A stretch of 64,000 nt of DNA from an uncultured Clostridia bacterium (GCA_934271275.1 CAKQRD010000011.1:1-64000); one strand, 5' to 3'; numbered from the stretch's first letter, positions 23,671-33,098 are shown. The notes: generated by a model from the letters alone, not told the origin. Numbers and translations: made by a program.

Positions 23671-25533
23671 TCAGTTGAAATACCGCCCTCCGTCGCGTAG
23701 CTTTTCGCCGAGCTTTACTACCCTTTCGGAAAAACTCGGCTCGTCCTCGTATTGTTTTATCGTCCACCGTTCGGCAATCAGGTCTATTTCGGCAAAGCGC
23801 GCCGTATCGAAAAACGCATTCTTTGCTTTAAGCTCCTCTTCCTTGCTCCCCTCTGGGTGATAAAAATAGAAATTATCGTATAAAAGCATAAGCGGAGTGG
23901 CTTTCACTCCCGCAAGCCGCTTTAAGAGTTTTTGCGTTTGATCGTCGCTTTCGCCCGCGCTTTTAACCGCTTCTTCTCCTCTTTCTATCGCGGCAACCGC
24001 GGAATACAACGTTTTTTCGGGATTTATCTCCGCACGCTCGTGAGTGCCGAAATTTTCGCAGGTAACGACTTTTCCCGCCGCTTCAGCCTCTTTATACGCG
24101 GTGTGGAAAATATTCATAAGCTTTTTAACGCTTCCCGCTCCCGCGCCGTAATACAGGTCGATAAACTCTTCCGTAAGTTCCGCCGCCGAACGCTCGTCGC
24201 CATATAAAAGCTTTCTGTAAGCGTAAGCGCGTATTTCGTTCTGCCAGATTTTACGCGTATCGTGCGGTCCTTGCATACAAAAATAGGTTATCCCCTCTTT
24301 TTTCATTCCGCGTACGTTGGCTTCTATATTATCGAACGAATCGTAATAAGCGAGATAGCGGTGAAAACTCACATCGTAGCCCCAGAACCAGAAATCGTGC
24401 GCAACCGCCCGCCATTCTTTAAGCGTTTTTTTGATGAACGGATACTGCTTATCCGAAAAATAATCGTAAAACCCGTTGCAGAAAAGCGCGAATTGTATTA
24501 TAAGATTTTCGTCCGCGACGACCGTTTCGTCTATCGGCACGATTTTTCCTTCTGCCTCTTTTACGGGCGCGTCTTTTGCGTAGTCGTACGCAAACGTCAT
24601 AAGCTTGACGGGGCGTTTACCCTCCGCCGCACGTTCCCTGTTAACCCTGCGTATCACGGCGTTGCAGAATCTGATAAGAATTCCGCTTCGTTTATAAACC
24701 GCCGCGAGTTTTTCGTTGTTTTCGTCGACGAAATAGTACGGTCCGTCTTCCTGCGTAAGGCACACTACCTCTAATTCGGGATATTTTGCCAAGTCCTTTT
24801 TTATTTCTTCCGCAACGATTTTAACGACGCTTACTTCTTTTTTCTCGTCTACCTCGCCGCTCTCCGTAAGACCGTTCGTAATATCAACCGTCGGCAGGGT
24901 TTCGCCGTTGACGTGGATAAAACGGTAAAATTCGGGGTGCTCGTTGCCGTAAACCTCGAACGGAACGTAATTATGAAAGTTATGATTGCAATTTCTGCCG
25001 TAAACCGTCAGCCTGCCGCCGTGCGCCTCGTCCGATTTCGTGAACAAATCGACCGTACGGGTTTTTGCAATGAAATCCGCGTCCGAAAGTTCCTGAAACA
25101 CGTCGCCCGTAAGATAGGTGCGCATATTAAAAAGCGGGGTTTTTGCAACGGGTTCTGTCGGTAATACTATTTTTCTCCCTCTCGGCACGAATTCCTCTTC
25201 CGCGGTTAAAAACCGCACGCCGAGAAATTTTTCTATATATTCGTACGCGGCGTAAATAAGCCCTCTGTCGGTTTTTGCGGCAAGAAAAATATTTCCGTCT
25301 TTTGCGGATATATAATACCCGTCGCCGTTTAAAGCCGAAATCATTTTTCCGTAATCCCCGTCGGAAACGGCAGCCGTTCTTCCCAACGAGAAGAAACAAC
25401 CGTCCGAGGGTTTTACGTCGGTGATTTCAAGCTTTACTCCGGAAACTTTCCGCACGTATTTTTTTAATTCTTCGGCGGCGTAGACCGTGCAATCGTTTGC
25501 CGCAGACGCTATGACAATGTTTTTGAAGTCCAT
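23671..25533 (-). CDS. DUF4838 protein with glycoside hydrolase 67-like N-terminus
   Basis: A 620-residue protein without a signal peptide. The N-terminal ~120 residues resemble the alpha-glucuronidase N-terminal domain (AAEELKKYVRKVSGVKL, GLIYAAYEYIEKFLGVRFL), as commonly found before DUF4838. The central barrel-like region contains QEDGPYYFVDEN and FWFWGYDVSFHRYL. The family is linked to carbohydrate loci but I know of no firmly assigned reaction. It starts eight bases after the preceding barrel lipoprotein gene, with no clear ribosome binding site, so it is probably translationally coupled. Being cytosolic, it may process imported sugars alongside the GH29 enzyme. Confidence 0.8.
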   Translation of the reverse strand: MDFKNIVIASAANDCTVYAAEELKKYVRKVSGVKLEITDVKPSDGCFFSLGRTAAVSDGDYGKMISALNGDGYYISAKDGNIFLAAKTDRGLIYAAYEYIEKFLGVRFLTAEEEFVPRGRKIVLPTEPVAKTPLFNMRTYLTGDVFQELSDADFIAKTRTVDLFTKSDEAHGGRLTVYGRNCNHNFHNYVPFEVYGNEHPEFYRFIHVNGETLPTVDITNGLTESGEVDEKKEVSVVKIVAEEIKKDLAKYPELEVVCLTQEDGPYYFVDENNEKLAAVYKRSGILIRFCNAVIRRVNRERAAEGKRPVKLMTFAYDYAKDAPVKEAEGKIVPIDETVVADENLIIQFALFCNGFYDYFSDKQYPFIKKTLKEWRAVAHDFWFWGYDVSFHRYLAYYDSFDNIEANVRGMKKEGITYFCMQGPHDTRKIWQNEIRAYAYRKLLYGDERSAAELTEEFIDLYYGAGAGSVKKLMNIFHTAYKEAEAAGKVVTCENFGTHERAEINPEKTLYSAVAAIERGEEAVKSAGESDDQTQKLLKRLAGVKATPLMLLYDNFYFYHPEGSKEEELKAKNAFFDTARFAEIDLIAERWTIKQYEDEPSFSERVVKLGEKLRDGGRYFN

Positions 25534-25541
25534 ATACAGAT

Positions 25542-27074
25542 TTATTTAAGCACTACGAGCGCGCCCTCGCCGTAATCGAGAGTAAGCGGAATTCTGCCGC
25601 CCACGACGTCGCACGACTTTCCGCGCTGAATCACGGTGTATCTGTAATCGTCGCAGCCAAACGAAAGTGATACGTTCGCCTTTTCTTTTCTGTTATAATT
25701 CACGACGTACAAAGCCGTGCCGCCTTTATAGTTAAAGCACCCCACGATGCAATCGTCGCCCGTAACCTTTTTAAGCTGTTTATACTCTCCCGAAGAAATA
25801 ATCTCCTCGCCCGATTCGCCGTTCGTGATAATCGCTTTTGTCGCCGCCGCGCCGTGTACTATTATTCCGTCGTTTTCCGATTTCATCAGGTATTCGTCTA
25901 CCGCTTTCACCTGTTCGTTGGCGCGTTTTGCGTAATAATACCAGCGGGTAAGATTGCCGTCCGCGCCGATAAGCCCGTTGCGGTTCTCAAAATCGTAAGT
26001 TCCGCCCTCTTCGTAAGCAAAATATATCGGCTGAATAAGCGGGAAGTACTGAATCGCTTTCGCGCCGTACGCAAGCGCAAGGTTTACGTCGTAAAGAAGC
26101 TCGCCTTCCGAGGGATACGGATCTACCGAAGGTATCCACTCGGCAAGGTCGTTCCATTGTCCGCCCGCCTGCAACATTCTCCAGAACGGCACGCCGTATT
26201 GTTTGGAATATTTTCTGTAAATCGAAAGCTGATTGTACATAAGCGCGGTGACGGTGGATTCGGGAGTATTTGCGGAGGTATAGGGATATTGCGTTACGGA
26301 AAGCATTCTCGGCTTCGCTTCCGCGAAAATTTTCTTTATATACGCGTCGTAAGCGATGGGATCGGAATACCCCCAGAAGTTATCCTCTCCCGCCCAGTAA
26401 CCGTTGGCGTTCATATACATATCGAGTCCTTTACTTTCTTCGAGCGAGTAAAACGCGTCGGAGAAAACTCCGATATTGTCGAGTTGTGCCGTGAACGGTT
26501 CGTCGAACGAATGAAGCCCTATAAAGCTTTTATACTGCGACAAATCGGTAAGAATTTCCGCAAGAATTTTCTTGCCGCTTTCTCTGCCGAGCGCCATATC
26601 CCCGATGGCTACGTCGGAGGTATGCGTGCCGAGCTGTTCCATAACCCAGTATGAATCCACGAAATAGCCGATGCCGTACTTTTCGCAAAGCCTGAGCGCC
26701 GCGGTTATGTTTGGATTAGAACTGCCGTACGAGTGGCGGTCCATCGAATACGCGAACATATTGATGCCCGCTTCCGCTAAAACCTCGAAATAATAATCGG
26801 TTAAAAAGTTCGGCATATCGTTGCCGTCGAGGCTTCCGCCCGAAGCGTACGGAACGTAGAAGCCGCCTATCGGCATAACCTCTTCTCCGCCCATAATATC
26901 GTAATAAAGCGCGTCTACCTTGCCCGCTTCGCCCTTAACCGTTTCGGTATAAGCCATACCGTTTTCGTAAAGAGTTACGAGTTTTCCCGCCGCGCCGCCG
27001 TCTTTGCAAGCCGCAAAGCCCGCAGAAAGCACGGAAACCGCCGCAAGCGACAACGCCAGAATTCTCTTTTTCAT
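25542..27074 (-). CDS. DEP-motif TIM-barrel lipoprotein, putative glycoside hydrolase
   Basis: A 510-residue lipoprotein (lipobox near GFAAC). The body reads as a TIM barrel: IGGFYVPYASGG, AGINMFAYSMDRH, FIGLHSFDEPFTA (DEP near residue 191) and VTQYPYTS (near 263), closed by a C-terminal beta domain ending GEGALVVLK. The Asp-Glu-Pro after a beta strand, followed by a YP.T strand, is shared with the proteins at 12304, 17362, 51057 and 60174, and resembles the acid/base strand of clan GH-A enzymes, where Asn-Glu is usual. Its first codon overlaps the stop of the upstream gene (TAATG), indicating coupling. Substrate unknown. Confidence 0.72.
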   Translation of the reverse strand: MKKRILALSLAAVSVLSAGFAACKDGGAAGKLVTLYENGMAYTETVKGEAGKVDALYYDIMGGEEVMPIGGFYVPYASGGSLDGNDMPNFLTDYYFEVLAEAGINMFAYSMDRHSYGSSNPNITAALRLCEKYGIGYFVDSYWVMEQLGTHTSDVAIGDMALGRESGKKILAEILTDLSQYKSFIGLHSFDEPFTAQLDNIGVFSDAFYSLEESKGLDMYMNANGYWAGEDNFWGYSDPIAYDAYIKKIFAEAKPRMLSVTQYPYTSANTPESTVTALMYNQLSIYRKYSKQYGVPFWRMLQAGGQWNDLAEWIPSVDPYPSEGELLYDVNLALAYGAKAIQYFPLIQPIYFAYEEGGTYDFENRNGLIGADGNLTRWYYYAKRANEQVKAVDEYLMKSENDGIIVHGAAATKAIITNGESGEEIISSGEYKQLKKVTGDDCIVGCFNYKGGTALYVVNYNRKEKANVSLSFGCDDYRYTVIQRGKSCDVVGGRIPLTLDYGEGALVVLK

Positions 27075-28768
27075 TATTTATCCCTCCTTTTTATGAAGGT
27101 AATCGCAGCTCCCGCCGCCGCAAGAGCAGTAATCGCGGAAATCGTGCCGCCGAACACGCCGCTTCCGCAACCGCTTTTTTCTTCCGTAAGTTTTCCGTTC
27201 GCGAGCTTGTCGCCTATAAGGTCGCCGTCGTCCGTTTTCGTCGTATAGTCGTAGTCGGAAGCCTTGTCTATGCGGTTAGACTTATAATCGGGTGCGGGAA
27301 TAACCTTTTTCACGCCCTCGAAATCGGTATTTCTAACCGAAAAATTGTCTATTTTGAACTGCGCGGCAGAGTTATATTTGATACCGTTTTTGCTTATCGT
27401 CTTTTCGCCGTTAGCGATTATGGCAACGTACCCCGTTTTAAGCGAACCCATATCGAACGCGAAATACGGCTCGCCCCACTCTTTTTCGCCCTCGAAACGG
27501 TAATAAACTTCTATAAGTCCGTCGTTCATAGCGAATTTAACGCTTACCGTTCTTTCCGAGATAAAATCTTTATCCCAAAGGCTGAAAGACGTGCCGTTAT
27601 AGCCGTTGTGCATAGGAACTTCCGCTTTGGACGACCAGCTCCGCCCGTCAAACGCTTTATCGTAAACGACGTATCTCGCGCCGGCGTAATAGGTCGAGTG
27701 ATCGACGTCCATAGGAATCCCCTCGAAATTCAGCCACGTTCCGTTTTTGATAACGTGGTCAAGGTTCACGTCGGAGGAATCGAGTCCGAACGCTATTCCG
27801 AACCAGCCGCTTATAAGCCCCGTAATGGTTTTGCCCTCGTACGTCGCTTCCGCGCGGAGGTCGGAAATATCGAAAGTCAGCTCGAAATTGCTGTATTTGT
27901 ACCTCGTACTGAAAAACGCGCCCGCGGTGTTGTTGAACCAGAGCTTGCCGTCCGCAACCGAAAGATTAGTCGGCGCAAACGGAGAAGCGTCGCTGTGAGA
28001 ATAGAACATATTCGCGTTATAGCCGTTATCGAACGTTTCAACGTAATCGACAGTTTCGGGCGCTTCGTAGCGATAACCGTAAATCTCCGTATCGCTTAAA
28101 TAAATTTCGTTCGCGCCCGAAGACAGGAACGCCGCAAAGCCCGCAGCGTCTACCCCGAGCTTATATTCCTTATAAGTCCTGCCGTTTATTTTGAACGTAA
28201 GCTCGTTACTCGTCGTAACCTCCGCGCCCACGGTAAACTCCGAACCGAGCTTTATCGAAGGAAATTCGCGGGAGGCGTAAATATCCGTCGCCGCGCCCTC
28301 TTTGCGGTATTCCGCCGCGCCTATTTTAATACAACCCTTCCCTTCCGATACGGTTATGGCAAACGTGTTTGCCGCACCCTTTGCCGCGGTAAAACTGCCG
28401 AGTCCGAATATCGCGGAAAACTCTCCGCCTTCCGCAAAGCTTTTCGCGTTAAGGGTAATCGTTGCCGAAAACAGCACGGGAACGCCGTAATCTTTAAAGT
28501 TCGCGATATAGGCTTTCGCAACGAGCGAACTTTCCGTTTTATCGGGAGAAAAAATCGCTTTTCCGTTCTTCGCCGTGACGCCGTTTATAAAGAAATCGCC
28601 CGAACTTATTTTGTTTTCGCCTATCGAAGAAGCGGATACAACGAGCGAGCGGGAAGCCCCAGCGCTTGCCTTTTTCGCGCCCGTGCCGAGCGTCCCCGCC
28701 GCCGCGAAAAGCGCGAACGCGAACGCCATAACCGCCACGAATATTCTTATATAAATTTTCTTTTTCAT
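27074..28768 (-). CDS. Surface protein with C-terminal Cys-Gly anchor signal
   Basis: A 564-residue exported protein. An N-terminal signal peptide is followed by a beta-rich region, then a second lectin/LamG-like beta domain (about 245-470: VETFDNGYNANMF, FELTFDISDL, GWFGIAFGLDSSDVN). The C-terminus has SGCGSGVFGG at about residue 532, then a hydrophobic segment and IKRRDK. This tripartite tail (small residues with Cys, helix, basic end) resembles Cys-type sorting signals such as MYXO-CTERM or Synergist-CTERM rather than LPXTG, and the same plan ends the protein at 55822. It is probably a glycan-binding partner of the solute-binding protein encoded just upstream. Confidence 0.7.
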   Translation of the reverse strand: MKKKIYIRIFVAVMAFAFALFAAAGTLGTGAKKASAGASRSLVVSASSIGENKISSGDFFINGVTAKNGKAIFSPDKTESSLVAKAYIANFKDYGVPVLFSATITLNAKSFAEGGEFSAIFGLGSFTAAKGAANTFAITVSEGKGCIKIGAAEYRKEGAATDIYASREFPSIKLGSEFTVGAEVTTSNELTFKINGRTYKEYKLGVDAAGFAAFLSSGANEIYLSDTEIYGYRYEAPETVDYVETFDNGYNANMFYSHSDASPFAPTNLSVADGKLWFNNTAGAFFSTRYKYSNFELTFDISDLRAEATYEGKTITGLISGWFGIAFGLDSSDVNLDHVIKNGTWLNFEGIPMDVDHSTYYAGARYVVYDKAFDGRSWSSKAEVPMHNGYNGTSFSLWDKDFISERTVSVKFAMNDGLIEVYYRFEGEKEWGEPYFAFDMGSLKTGYVAIIANGEKTISKNGIKYNSAAQFKIDNFSVRNTDFEGVKKVIPAPDYKSNRIDKASDYDYTTKTDDGDLIGDKLANGKLTEEKSGCGSGVFGGTISAITALAAAGAAITFIKRRDK

Positions 28769-28802
28769 TTTCCGGTTATCCTTTTAACGGTTACTCTTAC
28801 GA

Positions 28803-30305
28803 TTAAACGTTTTTCGACCACTCGTTCCAGTTTTCTTTTATGATGCTCAATATATCGTTCCAAAGAGCTTCCGCGTCTTTACGCGCCGCCGAGTTCGTCG
28901 TCCAGACCTTATCCGCAAACGCAAGACTTGCGAACTGATTAGTACTGCTGTTTATAAAAAGACGGGATTTGGTCATCGTGTTCGTAATCGCGGTAAGATT
29001 TTCCGCAAAATCGAACTGCTGCTTGTTCCATTCGGGAATTGCGGAAGCGTCGAAAGCGGAAGAATCCGCAAGACGAGCGGAAGCGGGAAGCTTCGTCGCT
29101 CTGTTATAAGCCGCTATGCCCTTATCCGAATAGAAATACTTCAAAAATTCTTTCGCGCCGTCCTTCGCGGGGGAATATTCGGGAATAAAAACGTATTGTT
29201 CGGAAGCGTTGTTATACATAATGGTTCTCGCTTCCTTTATCTTTGCAAAATCGTTTGCGGAGCAAAGTTCGCTTTTTTCCTTGCCCGCGTCCACTTCGTC
29301 TATAATCGCCGCAAGGGTGGAATCGCTCATAGAAGTGTTTTCAAGTTTTTCCACTATGCTGCTGATAACGGGGAATCTCATCATTTTGACGTTCGTCTTA
29401 GTGCCGGTGGACTCGTTCATAAGCCAGTTGCCGTTTACCATCATAATCGCGCCGCCGTCGAGATAAACCGCCTGCGCGTCGGTAAACGTACCCGTACTCG
29501 ACCTCGAAACGGTGTCGGGCGTCAGAAGACTTTCCACGACTTCGAGCGCTTTGTATCTGCCGTCTTTCTTTTCAAACACTTCGCGCGAGGGGGAATTGCC
29601 GTTCTCGTCTTTTAACGCGAGCATATTGTTATAATAATAATCGAGTCCGTCGTACTGCGCTTCCCAGGTCATAACGGAATAGTTCCAGTAACCGTTGTTG
29701 TTCGTGTCGCTGTAAAGAATCCACGGATAGGGCTTGCTTCCGTCCTGCGCGTGAAGAGCGGCGAAGGTCGCGGTAAGACTTTCGAGTTCCTTCGTCGTTC
29801 TCGGAACTTTATACGTCGTGCCGTCGATATAGTCCGCGTTATAAGCTATTCCGCACCAGCCGTTTCCGTAAGTAAGAAAACGAGTCGTTCCGTCCGCTTC
29901 CTTAACGCCGTTAAGAAGGTAATCGTAATATTTTTGTCTTATGGTAAGGCTTTCGCCCTCCGCTTTGCTGTCCAGAACGTCGTCGAGCTTAACGAAATCG
30001 TCGTTATACTGATAAGTGTTAAGCATCGTGAAATACAAGTCGTAAGTATTGTTTTTCCCGAGTTCGAGGGTTTTGATGATCTGATTTGCCGTACCCGTTT
30101 CCACGGTCACGGTATATTCCGACTGCGCCGCGTTAAAGCTTTCGGCTATATCTTCTATAAAATCCGTGCCGAGTCCCGATTTCCAGAAATAAACCTGAAT
30201 ATCGGTAGAAGAATTTTGCGCGGAATCTCCCCCGCACGCCGCAAACGGAACGACGGCGGTCGCCGCCGCAAGTACGGTTGCCAGAAGCCTTTTTAGTTTT
30301 TTCAT
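28803..30305 (-). CDS. ABC transporter solute-binding lipoprotein (family 1-like)
   Basis: A 500-residue lipoprotein with lipobox VPFAAC and the layout of extracellular sugar-binding proteins: QVYFWKSGLGTDFIEDIAESF near the start, FLTYGNGWCGIAYNADYI and AVYLDGGAIMMVNGNWL later. It would deliver an oligosaccharide to the two permeases encoded just upstream. No ATPase gene is in the window; such importers often share a chromosomal MsmX-type ATPase. A 179-base structured spacer separates it from the permease genes, compatible with higher expression of the binding protein than of the permeases. Confidence 0.88.
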   Translation of the reverse strand: MKKLKRLLATVLAAATAVVPFAACGGDSAQNSSTDIQVYFWKSGLGTDFIEDIAESFNAAQSEYTVTVETGTANQIIKTLELGKNNTYDLYFTMLNTYQYNDDFVKLDDVLDSKAEGESLTIRQKYYDYLLNGVKEADGTTRFLTYGNGWCGIAYNADYIDGTTYKVPRTTKELESLTATFAALHAQDGSKPYPWILYSDTNNNGYWNYSVMTWEAQYDGLDYYYNNMLALKDENGNSPSREVFEKKDGRYKALEVVESLLTPDTVSRSSTGTFTDAQAVYLDGGAIMMVNGNWLMNESTGTKTNVKMMRFPVISSIVEKLENTSMSDSTLAAIIDEVDAGKEKSELCSANDFAKIKEARTIMYNNASEQYVFIPEYSPAKDGAKEFLKYFYSDKGIAAYNRATKLPASARLADSSAFDASAIPEWNKQQFDFAENLTAITNTMTKSRLFINSSTNQFASLAFADKVWTTNSAARKDAEALWNDILSIIKENWNEWSKNV

Positions 30306-30484
30306 AATTCACTCCTTGTTCTTCACGCCGTTACGGCGCTGTTTTTGTTTTATTTAATCGTTTATGGCTTATAAAGCGGCTTTCGGCTCGCCGCTGTCGC
30401 GGCAAGACGAAAAGGACGAGTCCTTTTCTTTTCGTTAACGGGTTTTCCCAAAAAATTTACTTTTTTAACCCGTTCGTCCGAATT
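30306..30484 (-). promoter_or_regulatory. Structured intercistronic region between permease and binding-protein genes
   Basis: It contains GCCGC/GCGGC, AAAAGGA/TCCTTTT (about 30410-30430) and AACGGGTT/AACCCGTT hairpins. None has an ideal leftward T-run. Such structures between permease and binding-protein genes often cause partial termination or protect the downstream mRNA; here that is inference. Confidence 0.4.
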
Positions 30485-31354
30485 TTACTCTTTGATACCG
30501 CCGAGCGAAACGTTGTTCATGAGCGCGTTGTTAAAGCACGCGAACATTACGAGCGGCGGAAGCAGAGATATAAAGCACGCCGCGTACAGAATATCCATTC
30601 TCGATTCGTACGTCATATCCTGCTCGAAGAGATATATGCCGACGGCGAGAGTGGGAAGCTTCGGAAGGTATATGAGCGCGGTCGCGTAAGAGTTCCATTC
30701 GGTCATCCATAAAAGAAGAAATAGCGAACCGAACATAGTGACCGATTGCGGAAGCATAATCTTAAAATAAATCTGCCAATGATTCGCGCCGTCTATCTGC
30801 GCCGCCTCCGCGTAGCTCCACGATACGCCTTTGTAAAAGGCAAAGAAGTACATATAATAAATGGAGAACGCATTGAGCGACGTGAATATCATCAGCCGCG
30901 AATTGAGAAAATGCAGGTTATATAAAAGCTTATACATAGAAGAGGTAGAACCGTATATAGGCAGCGTGATTACCACCAGAACTATCAGATACACCGCTTT
31001 CGAGCCGAAAAATTTGTATTTCGAGGTGACGTAAGCCATCATAGAAGTAATCGTTATACAGAGAAACGGTCCGAGCATACAAAAATACAGACTGTTTAAC
31101 AGCATATCGAGAAAGCTGTTTTTGTTCACCGAAAGCTTACTGAAAACTTCTATATAGTTATGCGGCGAAAGCTTGCCCGAAAAGCCGAACGGATCGACTT
31201 TAAGATCGAGAGAGCCTCTCATTCCCGAAAAAAAGCACCAGAAAATCATATAGACGTAAGAAAACGCGAACAAAGCGAATATTACGAAAACTATCGAGAA
31301 CAGTACCCTTTCCGAAGGGGAACGTCTTTGAAAAATTCTTTTTTTGTCTTTCAT
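30485..31354 (-). CDS. Carbohydrate ABC transporter permease, MalG/UgpE type
   Basis: A 289-residue membrane protein with six predicted transmembrane helices and the cytoplasmic EAA loop AEAAQIDGANHWQIYFKIML, the ATPase-docking motif of the MalG family. It ends VSLGGIKE, typical of this permease class. A G-rich stretch with GGAG precedes the ATG. It pairs with the permease encoded upstream to form the membrane channel for the sugar bound by the 28803 lipoprotein. Confidence 0.9.
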   Translation of the reverse strand: MKDKKRIFQRRSPSERVLFSIVFVIFALFAFSYVYMIFWCFFSGMRGSLDLKVDPFGFSGKLSPHNYIEVFSKLSVNKNSFLDMLLNSLYFCMLGPFLCITITSMMAYVTSKYKFFGSKAVYLIVLVVITLPIYGSTSSMYKLLYNLHFLNSRLMIFTSLNAFSIYYMYFFAFYKGVSWSYAEAAQIDGANHWQIYFKIMLPQSVTMFGSLFLLLWMTEWNSYATALIYLPKLPTLAVGIYLFEQDMTYESRMDILYAACFISLLPPLVMFACFNNALMNNVSLGGIKE

Positions 31355-31366
31355 ATCTCCCCCCCC

Positions 31367-32311
31367 TCAATACGTCGTTTCTTCTATTCTCGAAACGAGG
31401 AATTTTCTTACGATAACCGCTATTATACAGGATACGGCGGTGAGCAGAAGTCCCATTGCCGAAGCCTGATACAGATAGCCCGAAGTCAGCGGATTCGTTG
31501 AACGCTGAACCCTTATATAAATCCAGTTAGCTACGGTCTGCGTATTGTAATCGCCGCCGTTCGCGAGCAAAAACACGTTACCCGATGCGCCGAATATTCC
31601 CGCAAGCTGTAACGTAACCATAAGCACGAAAGTCGGCCACACGAGCGGAAGAATTATCCCGAACATCTCGCGCGCCCAGTTCACTCCGTCGAGCCGCGCC
31701 GATTCTATAACCGAATCGGGGATTCTGGAAAAAGTGCCGCCCCAGACTATAAGATTGCCGGGGAAAGTAAGCCATATATAATTAAGGAATATCATTTTGT
31801 TGGCAAAATTCGGGTCTTTAAGCGGATCTACCAGCTCGTAATCTATACCCGATATTTTTTCGAGGAATTTCGGGAAGAAGTTTTCGGGCGAGCAGAACTT
31901 GATGAAAAAGAAACTGACCACGACCGCGGAAACTATCTGCGGCAGATAAAAAAGCACCCTGAACAACCTGTAACCGAAAATCTTTTTGTAAATAAAATAG
32001 GAAACGAAAAGACTTATCGGGAACATTATAATCTGTATACCGAACGTCTTGAAGGTGTTTGCGAAAGCAAGTTGCAGGTTTTCTACCGGATTGTTAGAAC
32101 CGTTTTTTATCTTATCGAAAATCCACGCGAAGTTTTCGAGAGTGAAACGAAGTTCGCCCTTTTCCGGCAGTTGAAAAGCCATAAGAATAGAATTGAAATT
32201 AACGTAAACGTAGAAAATAAGAAAGGAGATAACGGGTACTATCATAAAAGACAGTATAAACAGCGTCTCCTCCGTCTTTTTCTTTTTTAAATTCTCATCC
32301 TTTTTTACCAT
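31367..32311 (-). CDS. Carbohydrate ABC transporter permease, MalF/UgpA type
   Basis: A 314-residue membrane protein. The start at 32311 (MVKKDENLKKKK) is chosen because GGAGGAG precedes it; a longer frame to 32404 would run through the promoter. Six or more hydrophobic helices and the EAA loop ESARLDGVNWAREMFGIILP mark the MalF family. It is the first gene of a ~20 kb leftward operon, about 60 bases downstream of the predicted transcription start, and ends 12 bases before the second permease. Confidence 0.9.
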   Translation of the reverse strand: MVKKDENLKKKKTEETLFILSFMIVPVISFLIFYVYVNFNSILMAFQLPEKGELRFTLENFAWIFDKIKNGSNNPVENLQLAFANTFKTFGIQIIMFPISLFVSYFIYKKIFGYRLFRVLFYLPQIVSAVVVSFFFIKFCSPENFFPKFLEKISGIDYELVDPLKDPNFANKMIFLNYIWLTFPGNLIVWGGTFSRIPDSVIESARLDGVNWAREMFGIILPLVWPTFVLMVTLQLAGIFGASGNVFLLANGGDYNTQTVANWIYIRVQRSTNPLTSGYLYQASAMGLLLTAVSCIIAVIVRKFLVSRIEETTY

Positions 32312-32375
32312 TCGTTCTCCTCCGAACACCAACGTTTTCAATGGCAAACGGGCATAGTTCTCCCTATTTTTTTTG

Positions 32376-32404
32376 ATTATAACACGCCCTACTTTACTCG
32401 TCAA
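32376..32404 (-). promoter_or_regulatory. Consensus promoter of the transporter and surface-protein operon
   Basis: On the - strand TTGACG (32404-32399), 17-base spacer, TATAAT (32381-32376). The next leftward start codon is at 32311. Confidence 0.8.
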
Positions 32405-32412
32405 TATCCCAA

Positions 32413-32491
32413 CTCGTCTATTTCTTACTCTCTATTATCCTGTTTTTCGCTGTATTGCGCTAAACGTTTTATTTCTTACTCTCGGTTATCC
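32413..32491 (-). promoter_or_regulatory. Paired operator-like sites, copy 2 (candidate AraC-regulator sites)
   Basis: Proximal site 32419-32440 (TATTTCTTACTCTC then TATTATCC) and distal site 32470-32491 (TATTTCTTACTCTC then GGTTATCC), exactly 51 bases apart. The proximal block with its CTCGTC lead starts nine bases beyond the -35 element, as at 11181. Two strong copies here suggest this promoter is the main target. Confidence 0.7.
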
Positions 32492-32524
32492 ATAGTATTC
32501 TCTTAATTTGCCAAAGCATTTAAA

Positions 32525-32556
32525 AAAACCGCCCGCGTCTGATATAGTTTAGCGGG
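32525..32556 (-). terminator. Leftward terminator upstream of the transporter operon
   Basis: Read leftward, GCCCGC and GCGGGC enclose a 15-base loop and are followed by GGTTTTTTT. It would stop transcripts arriving from the Rep remnant before they enter the regulated promoter. Confidence 0.6.
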
Positions 32557-33046
32557 CAGCGTTACCTCAATGTAGAATTTTGGTTTATTTTACGATAGAC
32601 AAATAAATCAAAGTTTAGCGAAAAACGCTTGACGATTTTAAGAACGGTAAAATGAATCAGGTTTTTTGCGACCGAACTAGATGTAAAATTTTCTGCGAGA
32701 AGAGTATACCGCGCCACCTTGATAATATACAAGCGCCGTGCTTCGCACGCCGTATCAAGGTGGCGCGTTTTGCACGGGGTTATGTCGGTAAAACAGGCTA
32801 AATTTCGTTAGTTTTAATCTAAACTACATATCTGTTATGTGCTTTTTGGGGTATATAATTCCCTCGTCCTAACAAACACGACTATAAAATCTTAACCTTA
32901 TACCTACTTTTAAGCGGCTATCGCCGATTAAAAGTAACCGGTAGATTAAACGCGCGGCGGGAACGACCGCTAAACCGCTTTTTCGTCCCCGCCGCTTTCC
33001 GCGTTTTACACTCTCTCTCATATTTTTCCCTTTTCTTTACACGCCG
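32557..33046. other. Intergenic region with large hairpins next to a Rep remnant
   Basis: No gene. A perfect 15-bp inverted repeat, CGCGCCACCTTGATA (32710-32724) with TATCAAGGTGGCGCG (32753-32767), encloses an inner CGTGC/GCACG hairpin. A second hairpin, CGGCGGGaACGA with TCGTcCCCGCCG, spans about 32954-32994 and contains a GC-rich block (32952-32981) nearly repeated at 47993-48022 beside the Zot-like remnant. Replication-origin or packaging structures of a rolling-circle element would look like this, but that is inference. Confidence 0.45.
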
Positions 33047-33079
33047 AAAAACGCCGCTTTTCACCTCGGCGTTTTTTTT
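33047..33079. terminator. Bidirectional terminator below the Rep-like gene
   Basis: AAAAACGCCG (33047-33056) pairs perfectly with CGGCGTTTTT (33067-33076) over ten bases, with more Ts to 33079. It would end the leftward Rep-like gene. Confidence 0.75.
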
Positions 33080-33098
33080 GTACTTGTATGCCTTTCTC

